Below the pieces are notes generated by a model. It worked only from the letters and a program-made list of their open reading frames with translations. It did not search any database and had not been told where the DNA came from. From Archivesica marissinica (taxonomy: Eukaryota > Mollusca > Bivalvia > Venerida > Vesicomyidae), in NCBI GenBank assembly GCA_014843695.1, contig CM026403.1:46666287-46730286 (forward strand): a stretch of 64,000 nt of DNA. The letters are read 5' to 3'. The stretch's first letter is position 1. Every line of letters starts with the position of its first letter. This document shows positions 1 through 13,650 of the stretch, in pieces. The position numbers were made by a program, and so were the translations under genes.

Positions 1-3000
1 GTACCACTGACGGATATACACGCACAACTGAAGGGCATACACGCTCAACAGACGGATATACACGCACCACTGACGGATATACATGTACAACTGACGGATA
101 TACACGCACCACTGACTGACATACACGTACCTCTGACGGATATACATGTACAACTGACGGATATACACGCACAACTGACGAATATTCATGTACAACTGAC
201 GGATATACATGTACCACTGACGGATATACACGTACCACTGACGGATATACATGTACAACTGACGGATGTACACGCACAACTACGGATATACATGTACAAC
301 TGACGGGTATACATGCACAACTGACGGACATACACATACAATTGACGGATATACACGCAAAGCTTACGGATATACACGCACAACTGACGGATATACACGC
401 ACAACTGACGGATATACCAGCACAACTGACGGATATTCACGCACAACTGACGGATATACACGCACAACTGACGGATATACACGTAAAACTGACGGATTTA
501 CATGTACAACTGACGGATATACGGATATAAACGTAAAACTGACGGACATACATGTACAACGGACGGATATACACGTACAACTGACGGATATACACGCACA
601 ACTGAGGGATATAAACGTACAACTGATGGACATACATGTACAATGGACGGATATACACGTACAACTGACGGATGTACACGCACAACTACGGATATACATG
701 TACAACTGACGGGTATACATGCACAACTGACGGACATACACATACAATTGACGGATATACACGCAAAGCTTACGGATATACACGCAAAGCTTACGGATAT
801 ACACGCACAACTGACGGATATAAACGTACAACTGATGGACATACATGTACAATGGACGGATATACACGTACAACTGACGGATATACACGCACAACTGACG
901 GATATACATGCACAACTGACGGATATACACGCACAACTGACGGATATACATGGACACCTGAAGGATATACACGCACAACTGACGGATATACACGTACAAC
1001 TGACGGATATACATGCACAATTGACGGATATACACGTACCACTGACGGATATACATGTACAACTGACGGAGATACATGCACAACTGACGGATATACATGT
1101 ACAACTGACGGATATACGCGCACAACTGACGAATATACATGTACAACGGACGGATATACACGCACAACTGACGGATATACACGTACAACTGACGGACATA
1201 CATGCACAACTGACGAATATACACGCACAACTGACGGATATACACGTACAAATGACGGACATACATGCACAACTGACGGATATACATGTACAACTGACGG
1301 ATATACATGCACAACTGACGGAAATACATGCACAACTGACGGATATACATGCACAACAGACGGATATACACGTACCATTGACGAATATACATGTACAACA
1401 TATTGATATACACGCGCAACTGACGAATATGCATGTACAACTGACGGATATATACGCACAACTGACGGATATACATGTACAACTGACGGATATACACGCA
1501 CCACTGACGGATATACATGTACAACTGACGGATATACAGGCACACCTGACGGATGTACACGCACAACTGACGGATATACACGTACAACTGACGGATATAG
1601 ACGTACAACTGACGGATATACACGTAACACTGACGAATATACACGCACAACTGACGAATATACACGTACAACTGACGAATATACATGTACAACTGACGGA
1701 TATACATGTACAACTGACGGATATACATGCACAACTGACGAATATACATGCACAACCGACGGATATACATGTACAACTGACGGATATACACGTACAACTG
1801 ACGGATATACATGTACAACTGACGGGTATACATGCACATCCGACGAATATACACGCACAACTGACGGATATACATGTACAACCGACGGATATACACGTAC
1901 AACTGACGGATATACATGCACATCCGACGGATATACACGCACAACTGACGGATATACACGCACAACTGACGGATATAAACGTACAACTGATGGACATACA
2001 TGTACAATGGACGGATATACACGTACAACTGACGGATATACACGCACAACTGACGGATATACATGCACAACTGACGGATATACACGCACAACTGACGGAT
2101 ATACACGCACAACTGACGGATATACACGTACCACTGACGGATATACACACACAACTGAAGGGCATACACGCTCAACAGACGGATATACACGCACCACTGA
2201 CGGATATACATGTACAACTGACGGATATACACGTACCACTGACTGACATACACGTACCTCTGACGGATATACATGTACAACTGACGGATATACACGCACA
2301 ACTGACGAATATACATGTACAACTGACGGATATACATGTACCACTGACGGATATACACGTACCACTGACGGATATACATGTACAACTGACGGATGTATAC
2401 GCAAAACTGACGGATATACATGTACAACTGACGGATATACACGTACAACTGACGAATATACATGTACAACTGACGGATATACACGCACAACTGACGGATA
2501 TACATGTACCACTGACGGATATTCACGTACCACTGACGGATATACATGTACAACTGACGGATGTACACGCACAACTGACGGATATACATGTACAACTGAC
2601 GAATATACACGTACAACTGACGAATATACATGTACAACTGACGGATATACATGCACAACTGACGGATATACACGCAAAACTGACGGATATACACGTACAA
2701 CTGACGGATATACACGTACCACTGAGGAATATACACGCACAACTGACGGATATACATGCACAACTGACGAATACACATGCACTACCGACGGATATACACG
2801 TACAACTGACGGATATGCACGCACAACGGACGGATATACATGTACAACTGACGGATATATACGTACATCTGACGAATATACACGCACAACCGACGGATAT
2901 ACACGTACAACTGACGGATATTCACGCAAAACTGACGGATATACATGTACAACTGACGGATATACACGTACCACTGACGAATATACACGCACAACCGACG

Positions 3001-6000
3001 AATATACACGTACAACTGACGAATATACACGCACAATTGACGGATATACATGTACAACCGAGGGATATACACGTACAACTGACGGATATACATGCACATC
3101 CGACGGATATGCACGCACAACTGACGGATATACACGCACAACTGACGGATATACACGTACCACTGACGGATATACACGCACAACTGACGGGCATACACGC
3201 TCAACAGACGGATATACACGCACCACTGACGGATATACATGTACAACTGACGGATATACACGCACAACTGACGGATATACACGTACCTCTGACGGATATA
3301 CATGTACAACTGACGGATATACACGCACAACTGACGAATATACATGCATAACCGACGGATATACATGTACAACTGACGCATATACACGTACAACTGACGG
3401 ATATACATGTACAACTGATGGATATACATGCACAACTGACGAATATACATGCACAACCGACGGATATACATGTACAACTGACGCATATACACGTACAACT
3501 GACGGATATACATGCACATCCGACGAATAAACACGCACAACTGACGGATATACATGTACAACCGACGGATATACACGTACAACTGACGGATATACATGCA
3601 CATCCGACGGATATACACGCACAACTGACGGATATACACGCACAACTGACGGATATACACGTACCACTGACGGATATACACGCACAACTGACGGGCATAC
3701 ACGCTCAACAGACGGATATACACGCACCACTGACGGATATACATGTACAACTGACGGATATACACGCACCACTGACTGACATACACGTACCTCTGACGGA
3801 TATACATGTACAACTGACGGATATACACGCACAACTGACGAATATACATGTACAACTGACGGATATACATGTACCACTGACGGATATACACGTACCACTG
3901 ACGGATATACATGTACAACTGACGGATGTACACGCACAACTACGGATATACATGTACAACTGACGGGTATACATGCACAACTGACGGACATACACGTACA
4001 ACTGACGGATATACACGCAAAGCTTACGGATATACACGCACAACTGACGGATATACACGCACAACTGACGGATATACCAGCACAACTGAGGGATATACAC
4101 GCACAACTGACGGATATACACGCACAACTGACGGATATACACGTAAAACTGACGGATATACATGTACAACTGACGGATATACGGATATAAACGTACAACT
4201 GATGGACATACATGTACAACGGACGAATATACACGTACAACTGACGGATATACACGCACAACTGAGGGATATAAACGTACAACTGATGGACATACATGTA
4301 CAATGGACGGATATACACGTACAACTGACGGATATACACGCACAACTGACGGATATACATGCACAACTGACGGATATACACGCACAACTGACGGATATAC
4401 ATGCACACCTGACGGATATACACGCACAACTGACAGATATACACGTACAACTGACGGATATACATGCACAACTGACGGATATACACGTACCACTGACGGA
4501 TATACATGTACAACTGACGGAGATACATGCACAACTGACGGATATACATGTACAACTGACGGATATACACGCACAACTGACGAATATACATGTACAACGG
4601 ACGGATATACACTCACAACTGACGGATATTCACGTACAACTGACGGACATACATGCACAACTGACGGATATACACGCACAACTGACGAATATACACGTAC
4701 AACTGACGAATATACATGTACAACTGACGGATATACATGTACAACTGACGGATATACATGCACAACTGACGAATATACATGCATAACCGACGGATATACA
4801 TGTACAACTGACGGATATACATGTGCAACTGACGGATATACATGTAGAACTGACGGGTATACATGCACATCCGACGAATATACACGCACAACTGACGGAT
4901 ATACACGCACAACTGACGGATATACACGCACCACTGACGGATATACATGTACAACTGACGGACATACATGCACAACAGACGGATATACACGTACCATTTA
5001 CGAATATACATGTACAACATATGGATATACACGCGCAACTGACGAATATGCATGTACAACTGACGGATATATACGCACAACTGACGGATATACATGTACA
5101 ACTGACGGATATACACGCACCACTGACGGATATACATGTACAACTGACGGATATACACGCACAGCTGACGGATGAACACGCACAACTGACGGATATACAC
5201 GCACAACTGACGGATATACACGTACAACTGACGGATATAGACGTACAACTGACGGATATACACGTACCACTGACGAATATACACGCACAACTGACGAATA
5301 TACACGTACAACTGACGAATATACATGTACAACTGACGGATATACATGTACAACTGACGGATATACATGCATAACTGACGAATATACATGCACAACCAAC
5401 GGATATACATGTACAACTGACGGATATACACGTACAACTGACGAATATACATGTACAACTGACGGGTATACATGCACATCCGACGAATATACACGCACAA
5501 CTGACGGATATACATGTACAACCGACGGATATACACGTACAACTGACGGATATACATGCACATCCGACGGCTATACACGCACAACTGACGGATATACACG
5601 CACAACTGACGGATATACACGTACCACTGACGGATATACACGCACAACTGACGGGCATACACGCTCAACAGACGGATATACTCGCACCACTGACGGATAT
5701 ACATGTACAACTGACGGATATACACGTACCACTGACTGACATACACGTACCTCTGACGGATATACATGTACAACTGACGGATATACACGCACAACTGACG
5801 AATATACATGTACAACTGACGGATATACATGTACCACTGACGGATATACATGTACCACTGACGGATATACATGTACAACTGACGGATGTACACGTACAAC
5901 TGACGAATATACATGTACAACTGACGGATATACATGCACAACTGACGGATATACACGCAAAACTGATGGATATACACGTACAACTGACGGACATACATGC

Positions 6001-8981
6001 ACAACTGACGGATATACATGTACAACTGACGGATATACACGTACCACTGACGAATATACACGCACAACGGACGGATATACATGTACAACTGACGGATATA
6101 CACGCACAACTGACGGATATACATGTACCACTGACGGATATTCACGTACCACTGACGGATATACATGTACAACTGACGGATGTACACGCACAACTGACGG
6201 ATATACATGTACAACTGACGGATATACACGTACAACTGACGAATATACATGTACAACTGACGGATATACATGCACAACTGACGGATATACACGCAAAACT
6301 GACGGATATACACGTACAACTGACGGACATACATGCACAACTGACGGATATACATGTACAATTGACGGATATACACGTACCACTGACGAATATACACGCA
6401 CAACTGACGGATATACATGCACAACTGACGAATACACATGCACTACCGACGGATATACACGTACAACTGACGGATATGCACGCACAACGGACGGTTATAC
6501 ATGTACAACTGACGGATATATACGTACATCTGACGAGTATACACGCACAACCGACGGATATACACGTACAACTGACGGATATACACGCAAAACTGACGGA
6601 TATACATGTACAACTGATGGATATACACGTACCACAGACGAATATACACGCACAACCGACGAATATACACGTACAACTGACGAATATACATGTACAACTG
6701 ACGGACATACATGTACAACTGATGGATATACATGCACAACTGACGAATATACATGCACAACCGACGGATATACATGTACAACTGACGCATATACACGTAC
6801 AACTGACGGATATACATGCACATCCGACGAATATACACGCACAACTGACGGATATACACGCACAACTGACGGATATACACGTACAACTGACAGATATACA
6901 TGTACAACCGACGGATATACACGTACAACTGACGGATATACATGCACATCCGACGGATATACACGCAGAACTGACGGATATACACGCACAACTGACGGAT
7001 ATACATGTACCACTGACGGATATACACGCACACCTGACGGGCATCCACGCACAACAGACGGATATACATGTACAACTGACGGATATACACGTACAACTGA
7101 CGGACATATATGCACAACTGACAGATATACACGTACCACTGACGGATATACATGTACAACTGACGGATATACACGCATCACTGACGGATATACATGTACA
7201 ACGGACGGATCTACACGTACAACTGGCGGATATACACGCACACCTGACGGATATACACGTACAACTGACGGACATACATGTACAACTGACGGATATACGT
7301 GTACAACTGACGGATATACATGTACAACTGACGGATATACATGTACAACTGATAGATATACACGTACCACTGACGAATAAACACGCACAACTGACGAATA
7401 TACACGTACAACTGACGAATATACATGTACAACTGACGGATATACATGTACAACTGACGGATATACATGCACAACTGACGAATATACATGCACAACCGAC
7501 GGATATACATGTACAACTGACGGATATACAGGTACAACTGACGGATATACATGTACAACTGACGGGTATACATGCACATCCGACGAATATACACGCACAA
7601 CTGATGGATATACATGTACAACCGACGGATATACACGTACAACTGACGGATATACATGCAAATCCGACGGATATACACGCACAACTGACGGATATACACG
7701 CACAACTGACGGATATACATGTACCACTGACGGAAATACACGCACAACTGACGGGCATACACGCTCAACAGACGGATATATACGCACCACTGACGGATAT
7801 ACATATACAACTGACGGATATACACGCACAACTGACGAATATACATGTACAACTGACGGATATACATGTACCACTGACGGATATACACGTACCACTGACG
7901 GATATACATGTACAACTGACGGATGTACACGCACAACTGACGGATATACATGTACAACTGACGGATATACACGTACAACTGACGAATATACATGTACAAC
8001 TGACGGATATACATGCACAACTGACGGATATACACACACAACTGACGGATATACACGTACAACTGACGGACATACATGCACAACTGACGGATATACATGT
8101 ACAACTGACGGATATACACGTACCACAGACGAATATACACGCACAACTGACGGATATACATGCACAACTGACGAATATACATGCACTACCGAGGGATATA
8201 CATGTACAACTGACGGATATGCACGCACAACGGACGGATATACATGTACAACTGACGAATATATACGTACAACTGACGAATATACACGCACAACCGACGG
8301 ATGTACACGTACAACTGACGGATATACACGCACAACTGACGGATATACATGTACAACTGACGGATATACACGCACAACTGACGAATATACACGTACAACT
8401 GACGAATATACATGTACAACTGACGGATATACATGTACAACTGACGGATATACATGCACAACCGACGGATATACATGTACAACTGACGGATATACACGCA
8501 CAACTGACGGATATACACGCACAACTGACGGATATACACGTACAACTGACGGATATACATGTACAACCGACGGATATACACGTACAACTGACGGATATAC
8601 ATGCACATCCGACGGATATACACGCAGAACTGACGGATATACACGCACAAGTGACGGATATACATGTACCACTGACGGATATACACGCACACCTGACGGG
8701 CATACACGCACAACAGACGGATATACATGTACAACTGACGGATATACACGTACAACTGACGGACATATATGCACAACTGACAGATATACACGTACCACTG
8801 ACGGATATACATGTACAACTGACGGATATACACGCACCACTGACGGATATACATGTACAACGGACGGATATACACGTACAACTGGCGGATATACACTCAC
8901 ACCTGACGGATATACACGTACAACTGACGGACATACATGTACAACTGATGGATATACACGTACAACTGACGGATATACACG
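1..8981. repeat. 21-bp minisatellite array, about 427 units
   Basis: The unit reads CAACTGACGG followed by ATATACAYGYA, head to tail and in one orientation throughout. Most variation is C/T at the two Y positions, GACGG to GACGA, and ACAAC to ACCAC. Irregular units are useful landmarks: a 20-bp unit lacking one G (ACAACTACGG, near 279, 685 and 3937) and a 29-bp unit with GGATATAC duplicated (near 513 and 4173). The sequence from base 1 recurs from 3661 with few changes, so the array has a higher-order period of about 3.66 kb. Five of six frames lack stops, which explains open frames here of up to 1273 codons; I do not treat them as genes. Confidence 0.97.
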
Positions 8982-9040
8982 GAGTATAAATTCGTGCAAT
9001 ATGAATCTAAATATTATGGACTTTGAGAAAACATGCATGT
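8982..9040. repeat. Truncated spacer (right end only, 59 bp)
   Basis: This matches the last 59 bp of the long spacer form: it begins GAGTATAAATTCG and ends in the palindrome AACATGCATGTT, whose last base opens the next array. The first three quarters of the spacer, including the AATAAA part, are missing, and the element joins the preceding 21-bp unit directly. Compared with most full copies it has TTATGGAC in place of TTACGGAC. The same truncated form occurs at 11679. Confidence 0.9.
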
Positions 9041-9700
9041 TATACATGTACAGCTGACGGATATACACGTACAGCTGACGCATATACACGTACAACTGAC
9101 GGATATACATGTACAACTGAGGGATATACACGCACAACTGACGGATATACATGTACAATTGACGGATATACACGCACAACTGACGAATATACATGTACAA
9201 CTGACGAATATACATGTACAACTGACGAATATACATGTACAACTGACGAATATACATGTACAACTGACGAATATACATGTACAACTGAGGGATATACACG
9301 TACAACTGACGGATATACATGTACAACTGACGGATATACACGCACAACTGACGGATATACACGCACAACTGACGGATATACACGCACAACTGACGGATAT
9401 ACATGTACAACTGACGGATATACACGTATAACTGACGGATATACACGCACAACTGACGGATGTACACGCACAACTGACGGATATACATGTACAACTGACG
9501 GATATACATGTACAACTGACGGATATACACGTACAACTGACGGATATACATGTACAACTGACGGATATACACGTACCACTGACGGATATACACGTACCAC
9601 TGACGGTTATACATGTACAACTGACGAATATACATGTACAACTGACGAATATACATGTACAACTGACGGATATACATGTACCACTGACGGATATACATGA
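9041..9700. repeat. 21-bp array between truncated and full spacer
   Basis: This is 660 bp, or 31 units plus 9 bp. It begins with the variant TACAGCTGACGG shared by arrays that follow the TATAAA-bearing spacer end in this block. Six consecutive units at 9187-9300 are of the CATGTACAACTGACGAATA type, a run of near-identical units that indicates recent local amplification. Confidence 0.96.
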
Positions 9701-9935
9701 TAGTTTATTTTCAATTCCATTAGGCTTAAAAGACCATGAGGATAATGTATGCATGATATAAATGAACAGACAGTGTATTAACAAATAAATATAGTAAGCA
9801 ATGCATGCATGTTAATAACTGATTTAACTAAATGGAGAAGGTTACAGAATTATTTTGAAATGTTTCAATGTACACTGAGTATAAATTCGTGCAATATGAA
9901 TCTAAATATTACGGACTTTGAGAAAACATGCAAGT
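9701..9935. repeat. Array spacer, long form (235 bp)
   Basis: This is a non-tandem element between two 21-bp arrays. It opens TAGTTTATTTTCAATTCC, contains AATAAA and the self-complementary ATGCATGCAT in its middle, and ends near AACATGCAAGTT, a one-base variant of the usual palindrome. The long form carries an extra 43 bp with TATAAA (9880-9885), 48 bp before the ATG at 9928. Read in the TDIHVQL frame of the preceding array, its left end encodes a short tail and a TAA stop. Confidence 0.93.
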
Positions 9936-10488
9936 TATACATGTACAGCTGACGGATATACACGTACAGCTGACGGATATACACGTACAACTGACGGATA
10001 TACATGTACAACTGACGGATATACACGCACAACTGACGGATATACATGTACAACTGACGGATATTCACGTACAACTGACGAATATACATGTACAACTGAC
10101 GGATATACACGTACAACTGACGGATATACACGCACAACTGACTGATATACACGTACAACTGACGGATATACACGTACAACTGACGGATATACACGTACAA
10201 CTGACGGATATACACGTACAACTGACGGATATACACGAACAACTGACTGATATACACGTACAACTGACGGATATACACGTACAACTGACGGATATACACG
10301 TACAACTGACGGATATACACGTACAACTGACGGATATACATGTACAACTGACGGATATACACGTACCACTGACGGATATACATGTACAACTGACATATAT
10401 ACATGTACCACCGACGGATATACATGATAGTTTATTTTCAATTCCATTAGGCTTAAAAGCCCATGAGGATAATGTATGCATGATATAA
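9928..10488 (+). other. Candidate cassette open frame, 186 codons (unproven)
   Basis: The frame starts at an ATG in the right end of one spacer (MQVI, where others have MHVI), runs through 23 units as TDIHVQL-type heptads, and leaves the array in frame into the next spacer, where it ends SLFSIPLGLKAHEDNVCMI and TAA. An AATAAA lies about 22 bp after the stop, a TATAAA 48 bp before the ATG, and A is at position -3. Isoleucine and leucine alternate at spacings of 4 and 3, the pattern of a coiled coil. Against a gene: the unit cannot easily give stops in this frame, the repeat is open in four other frames, and most other cassettes are broken. I infer nothing about function. Confidence 0.15.
9936..10427. 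repeat. 21-bp array, 23 units plus 9 bp
   Basis: Both ends abut full spacers. It is dominated by the ACACGTACAAC unit type; two units have CTGACTGATA in place of CTGACGGATA (near 10138 and 10243). The last units include CTGACATATATACATG and an ACCACCGACGG variant just before the spacer. Confidence 0.96.
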
Positions 10489-10619
10489 ATGAACAGACAG
10501 TGAATTAACAAATAAATATAGTAAGCAATGCATGCATGTTAATAACTGATTTAACTAAATGGAGAAGGTTACAGACTTATTTTGAAATGTTTCAATGTAC
10601 ACTGAGAAAACATGCATGT
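10428..10619. repeat. Array spacer, short form (192 bp)
   Basis: This has the same ends as the copy at 9701 but lacks the 43-bp TATAAA segment, passing directly from TGTACACTGA to GAAAACATGC. It ends with the intact 12-bp palindrome AACATGCATGTT, shared by one base with the array. The following array begins with a 22-bp unit (TATACAACGTAC), which throws the TDIHVQL frame out after about 11 codons. Confidence 0.93.
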
Positions 10620-11678
10620 TATACATGTACAACTGACTGATATACAACGTACAACTGACGGATATACACGTACCACTGACGGATATATATGTACAACTGA
10701 CGGATATACACGCACAACTGACGGATATACATGTACACCTGACGGATATACATACACAACTGACGGATATACACGCACAACTGACGGATATACACGTACA
10801 ACTGACGGACATACACGCAAAACGGACGGATATACACGCACAACGGACGGATATACATGTACAACTGACGGATATACATGTACAACTGACGGATATACAC
10901 GTACAACTGACGGATATACACGTATAACTGACGGATATACACGTACAACTGACGGATATACACGCACAACTGACGGATATACACGCACAACTGACGGATA
11001 TACACGTACAACTGACGGATATACACGTACAACTGACGGATATACATGTACAACTGACGGTTATACATGTACAACTGACGAATATACACGTACAACTGAC
11101 GAATATACATGTACAACTGACGGATATACATGTACAACTGACGGATATACATGCACAACCGACGGATATACATGTACAACTGACGGATATACACGCACAA
11201 CTGACGGATATACACGCACAACTGACGGATATACACGTACAACTGACGGATATACATGTACAACCGACGGATATACACGTACAACTGACGGATATACATG
11301 CACATCCGACGGATATACACGCAGAACTGACGGATATACACGCACAAGTGACGGATATACATGTACCACTGACGGATATACACGCACACCTGACGGGCAT
11401 ACACGCACAACAGACGGATATACATGTACAACTGACGGATATACACGTACAACTGACGGACATATATGCACAACTGACAGATATACACGTACCACTGACG
11501 GATATACATGTACAACTGACGGATATACACGCACCACTGACGGATATACATGTACAACGGACGGATATACACGTACAACTGGCGGATATACACTCACACC
11601 TGACGGATATACACGTACAACTGACGGACATACATGTACAACTGATGGATATACACGTACAACTGACGGATATACACG
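10620..11678. repeat. 21-bp array, about 50 units
   Basis: From about 11080 the array repeats 8383-8981 at a shift of 2697 bp, including the CTGGCGGATATACACTCAC unit and the junction with the truncated spacer. Its first 800 bp are repeated at 12221-13040 (shift 1601). It is therefore part of a nested set of duplications. Confidence 0.96.
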
Positions 11679-11737
11679 GAGTATAAATTCGTGCAATATG
11701 AATCTAAATATTATGGACTTTGAGAAAACATGCATGT
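11679..11737. repeat. Truncated spacer, second copy (59 bp)
   Basis: I see no difference from the element at 8982-9040. It sits inside the 2697-bp-shift duplication, so it arose with the surrounding array and not by a separate insertion. Confidence 0.9.
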
Positions 11738-13650
11738 TATACATGTACAGCTGACGGATATACACGTACAGCTGACGCATATACACGTACAACTGACGGA
11801 TATACATGTACAACTGAGGGATATACACGCACAACTGACGGATATACATGTACACTTGACGGATATACACGCACAACTGACGAATATACATGTACAACTG
11901 ACGAATATACATGTACAACTGACGAATATACATGTACAACTGACGGATATACATGTACAACTGACGGATATACACGCACAACTGACGGATATATATGTAC
12001 AACTGACGGATATTCACGTACAACTGACGAATATACATGTACAACTGACGGATATACACGTACAACTGACGGATATACACGCACAACTGACTGATATACA
12101 CGTACAACTGACGGATATACACGTACAACTGACGGATATACACGTACAACTGACGGATATACACGTACAACTGACGGATATACACGTACAACTGACGGAT
12201 ATACACGTACAACTGACGGATATACATGTACAACTGACTGATATACAACGTACAACTGACGGATATACACGTACCACTGACGGATATATATGTACAACTG
12301 ACGGATATACACGCACAACTGACGGATATACATGTACACCTGACGGATATACATACACAACTGACGGATATACACGCACAACTGACGGATATACACGTAC
12401 AACTGACGGACATACACGCACAACGGACGGATATACACGCACAACGGACGGATATACATGTACAACTGACGGATATACATGTACAACTGACGGATATACA
12501 CGTACAACTGACGGATATACACGTATAACTGACGGATATACACGTACAACTGACGGATATACACGCACAACTGACGGATATACACGCACAACTGACGGAT
12601 ATACACGTACAACTGACGGATATACACGTACAACTGACGGATATACATGTACAACTGACGGTTATACATGTACAACTGACGAATATACACGTACAACTGA
12701 CGAATATACATGTACAACTGACGGATATACATGTACAACTGACGGATATACATGCACAACCGACGGATATACATGTACAACTGACGGATATACACGCACA
12801 ACTGACGGATATACACGCACAACTGACGGATATACACGTACAACTGACGGATATACATGTACAACCGACGGATATACACGTACAACTGACGGATATACAT
12901 GCACATCCGACGGATATACACGCAGAACTGACGGATATACACGCACAAGTGACGGATATACATGTACCACTGACGGATATACACGCACACCTGACGGGCA
13001 TACACGCACAACAGACGGATATACATGTACAACTGACGGATATACACGTACAACTGACGGATATACAGTACAACTGACGGTATACATGTACAACTGACGG
13101 ATATACACGCACAACTGACGGATGTACACGCACAACTGACGGATATACATGTACAACTGACGGATATACATGTACAACTGACGGATATACACGTACAACT
13201 GACGGATATACATGTACAACTGACGGATATACACGCACAACTGACGGATGTACACGCACAACTGACGGATATACATGTACAACTGACGGATATACATGTA
13301 CAACTGACGGATATACACGTACAACTGACGGATATACATGTACAACTGACGGATATACACGCACAACTGACGGATGTACACGCACAACTGACGGATATAC
13401 ATGTACAACTGACGGATATACATGTACAACTGACGGATATACACGTACAACTGACGGATATACATGTACAACTGACGGATATACACGTACCACTGACGGA
13501 TATACACGTACCACTGACGGTTATACACGTACAACTGACCGACATACATGTAGAACTGACGGATATACATGTACAACTGACGGAATATACATGTACAACT
13601 GACGGATATACACGTACAACTGACGGATATACACGTATAACTGACGGATA
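11738..13650. repeat. 21-bp array ending at the 38-bp repeat junction
   Basis: This holds about 91 units. It includes the 1601-bp-shift duplicate of 10620-11440, two short units near 13063-13085 (GGATATACAGTACAAC and CTGACGGTATACATG), a threefold 126-bp block, and a unit with an extra base near 13583 (CTGACGGAATATACATG). It ends at 13650, where GGATA meets CCACTGACGGGAGAG of the 38-bp repeat. Confidence 0.96.
13119..13496. repeat. 126-bp higher-order repeat, three copies
   Basis: Six 21-bp units form one block, each starting with the unit CGGATGTACACGCAC. The block starts lie at 13119, 13245 and 13371, exactly 126 bp apart. Only the last unit of the third copy differs (ACACGTACC). It is duplicated at 61266-61643 with the rest of block A. 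Confidence 0.93.

Larger units (their letters stand above)
1..13584. repeat. First copy of a 13.58-kb duplicated block (block A)
   Basis: This block reappears at 48148-61731 in the same orientation with a constant shift of 48147 bp. All stretches I compared base by base agree. Every long open frame in the block has a partner of the same length and translation at the shifted position, and because the frames overlap in several registers this leaves little room for silent differences. The copies part after base 13584: here the sequence continues as 66 bp of 21-bp repeat and then the 38-bp repeat, while the other copy runs into non-tandem DNA. The block enters the window from the left, so its true length is unknown. 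It may be a recent segmental duplication or an allelic contig placed twice. Confidence 0.93.

Noticed and set aside
791..4612. Very long open frames on both strands (up to 1855 codons, as at 36740-42307 minus)
   Set aside because: The 21-bp unit has no stop in five of six frames, so any array gives long frames. They overlap each other on both strands, have no domains, and begin and end at chance unit variants.
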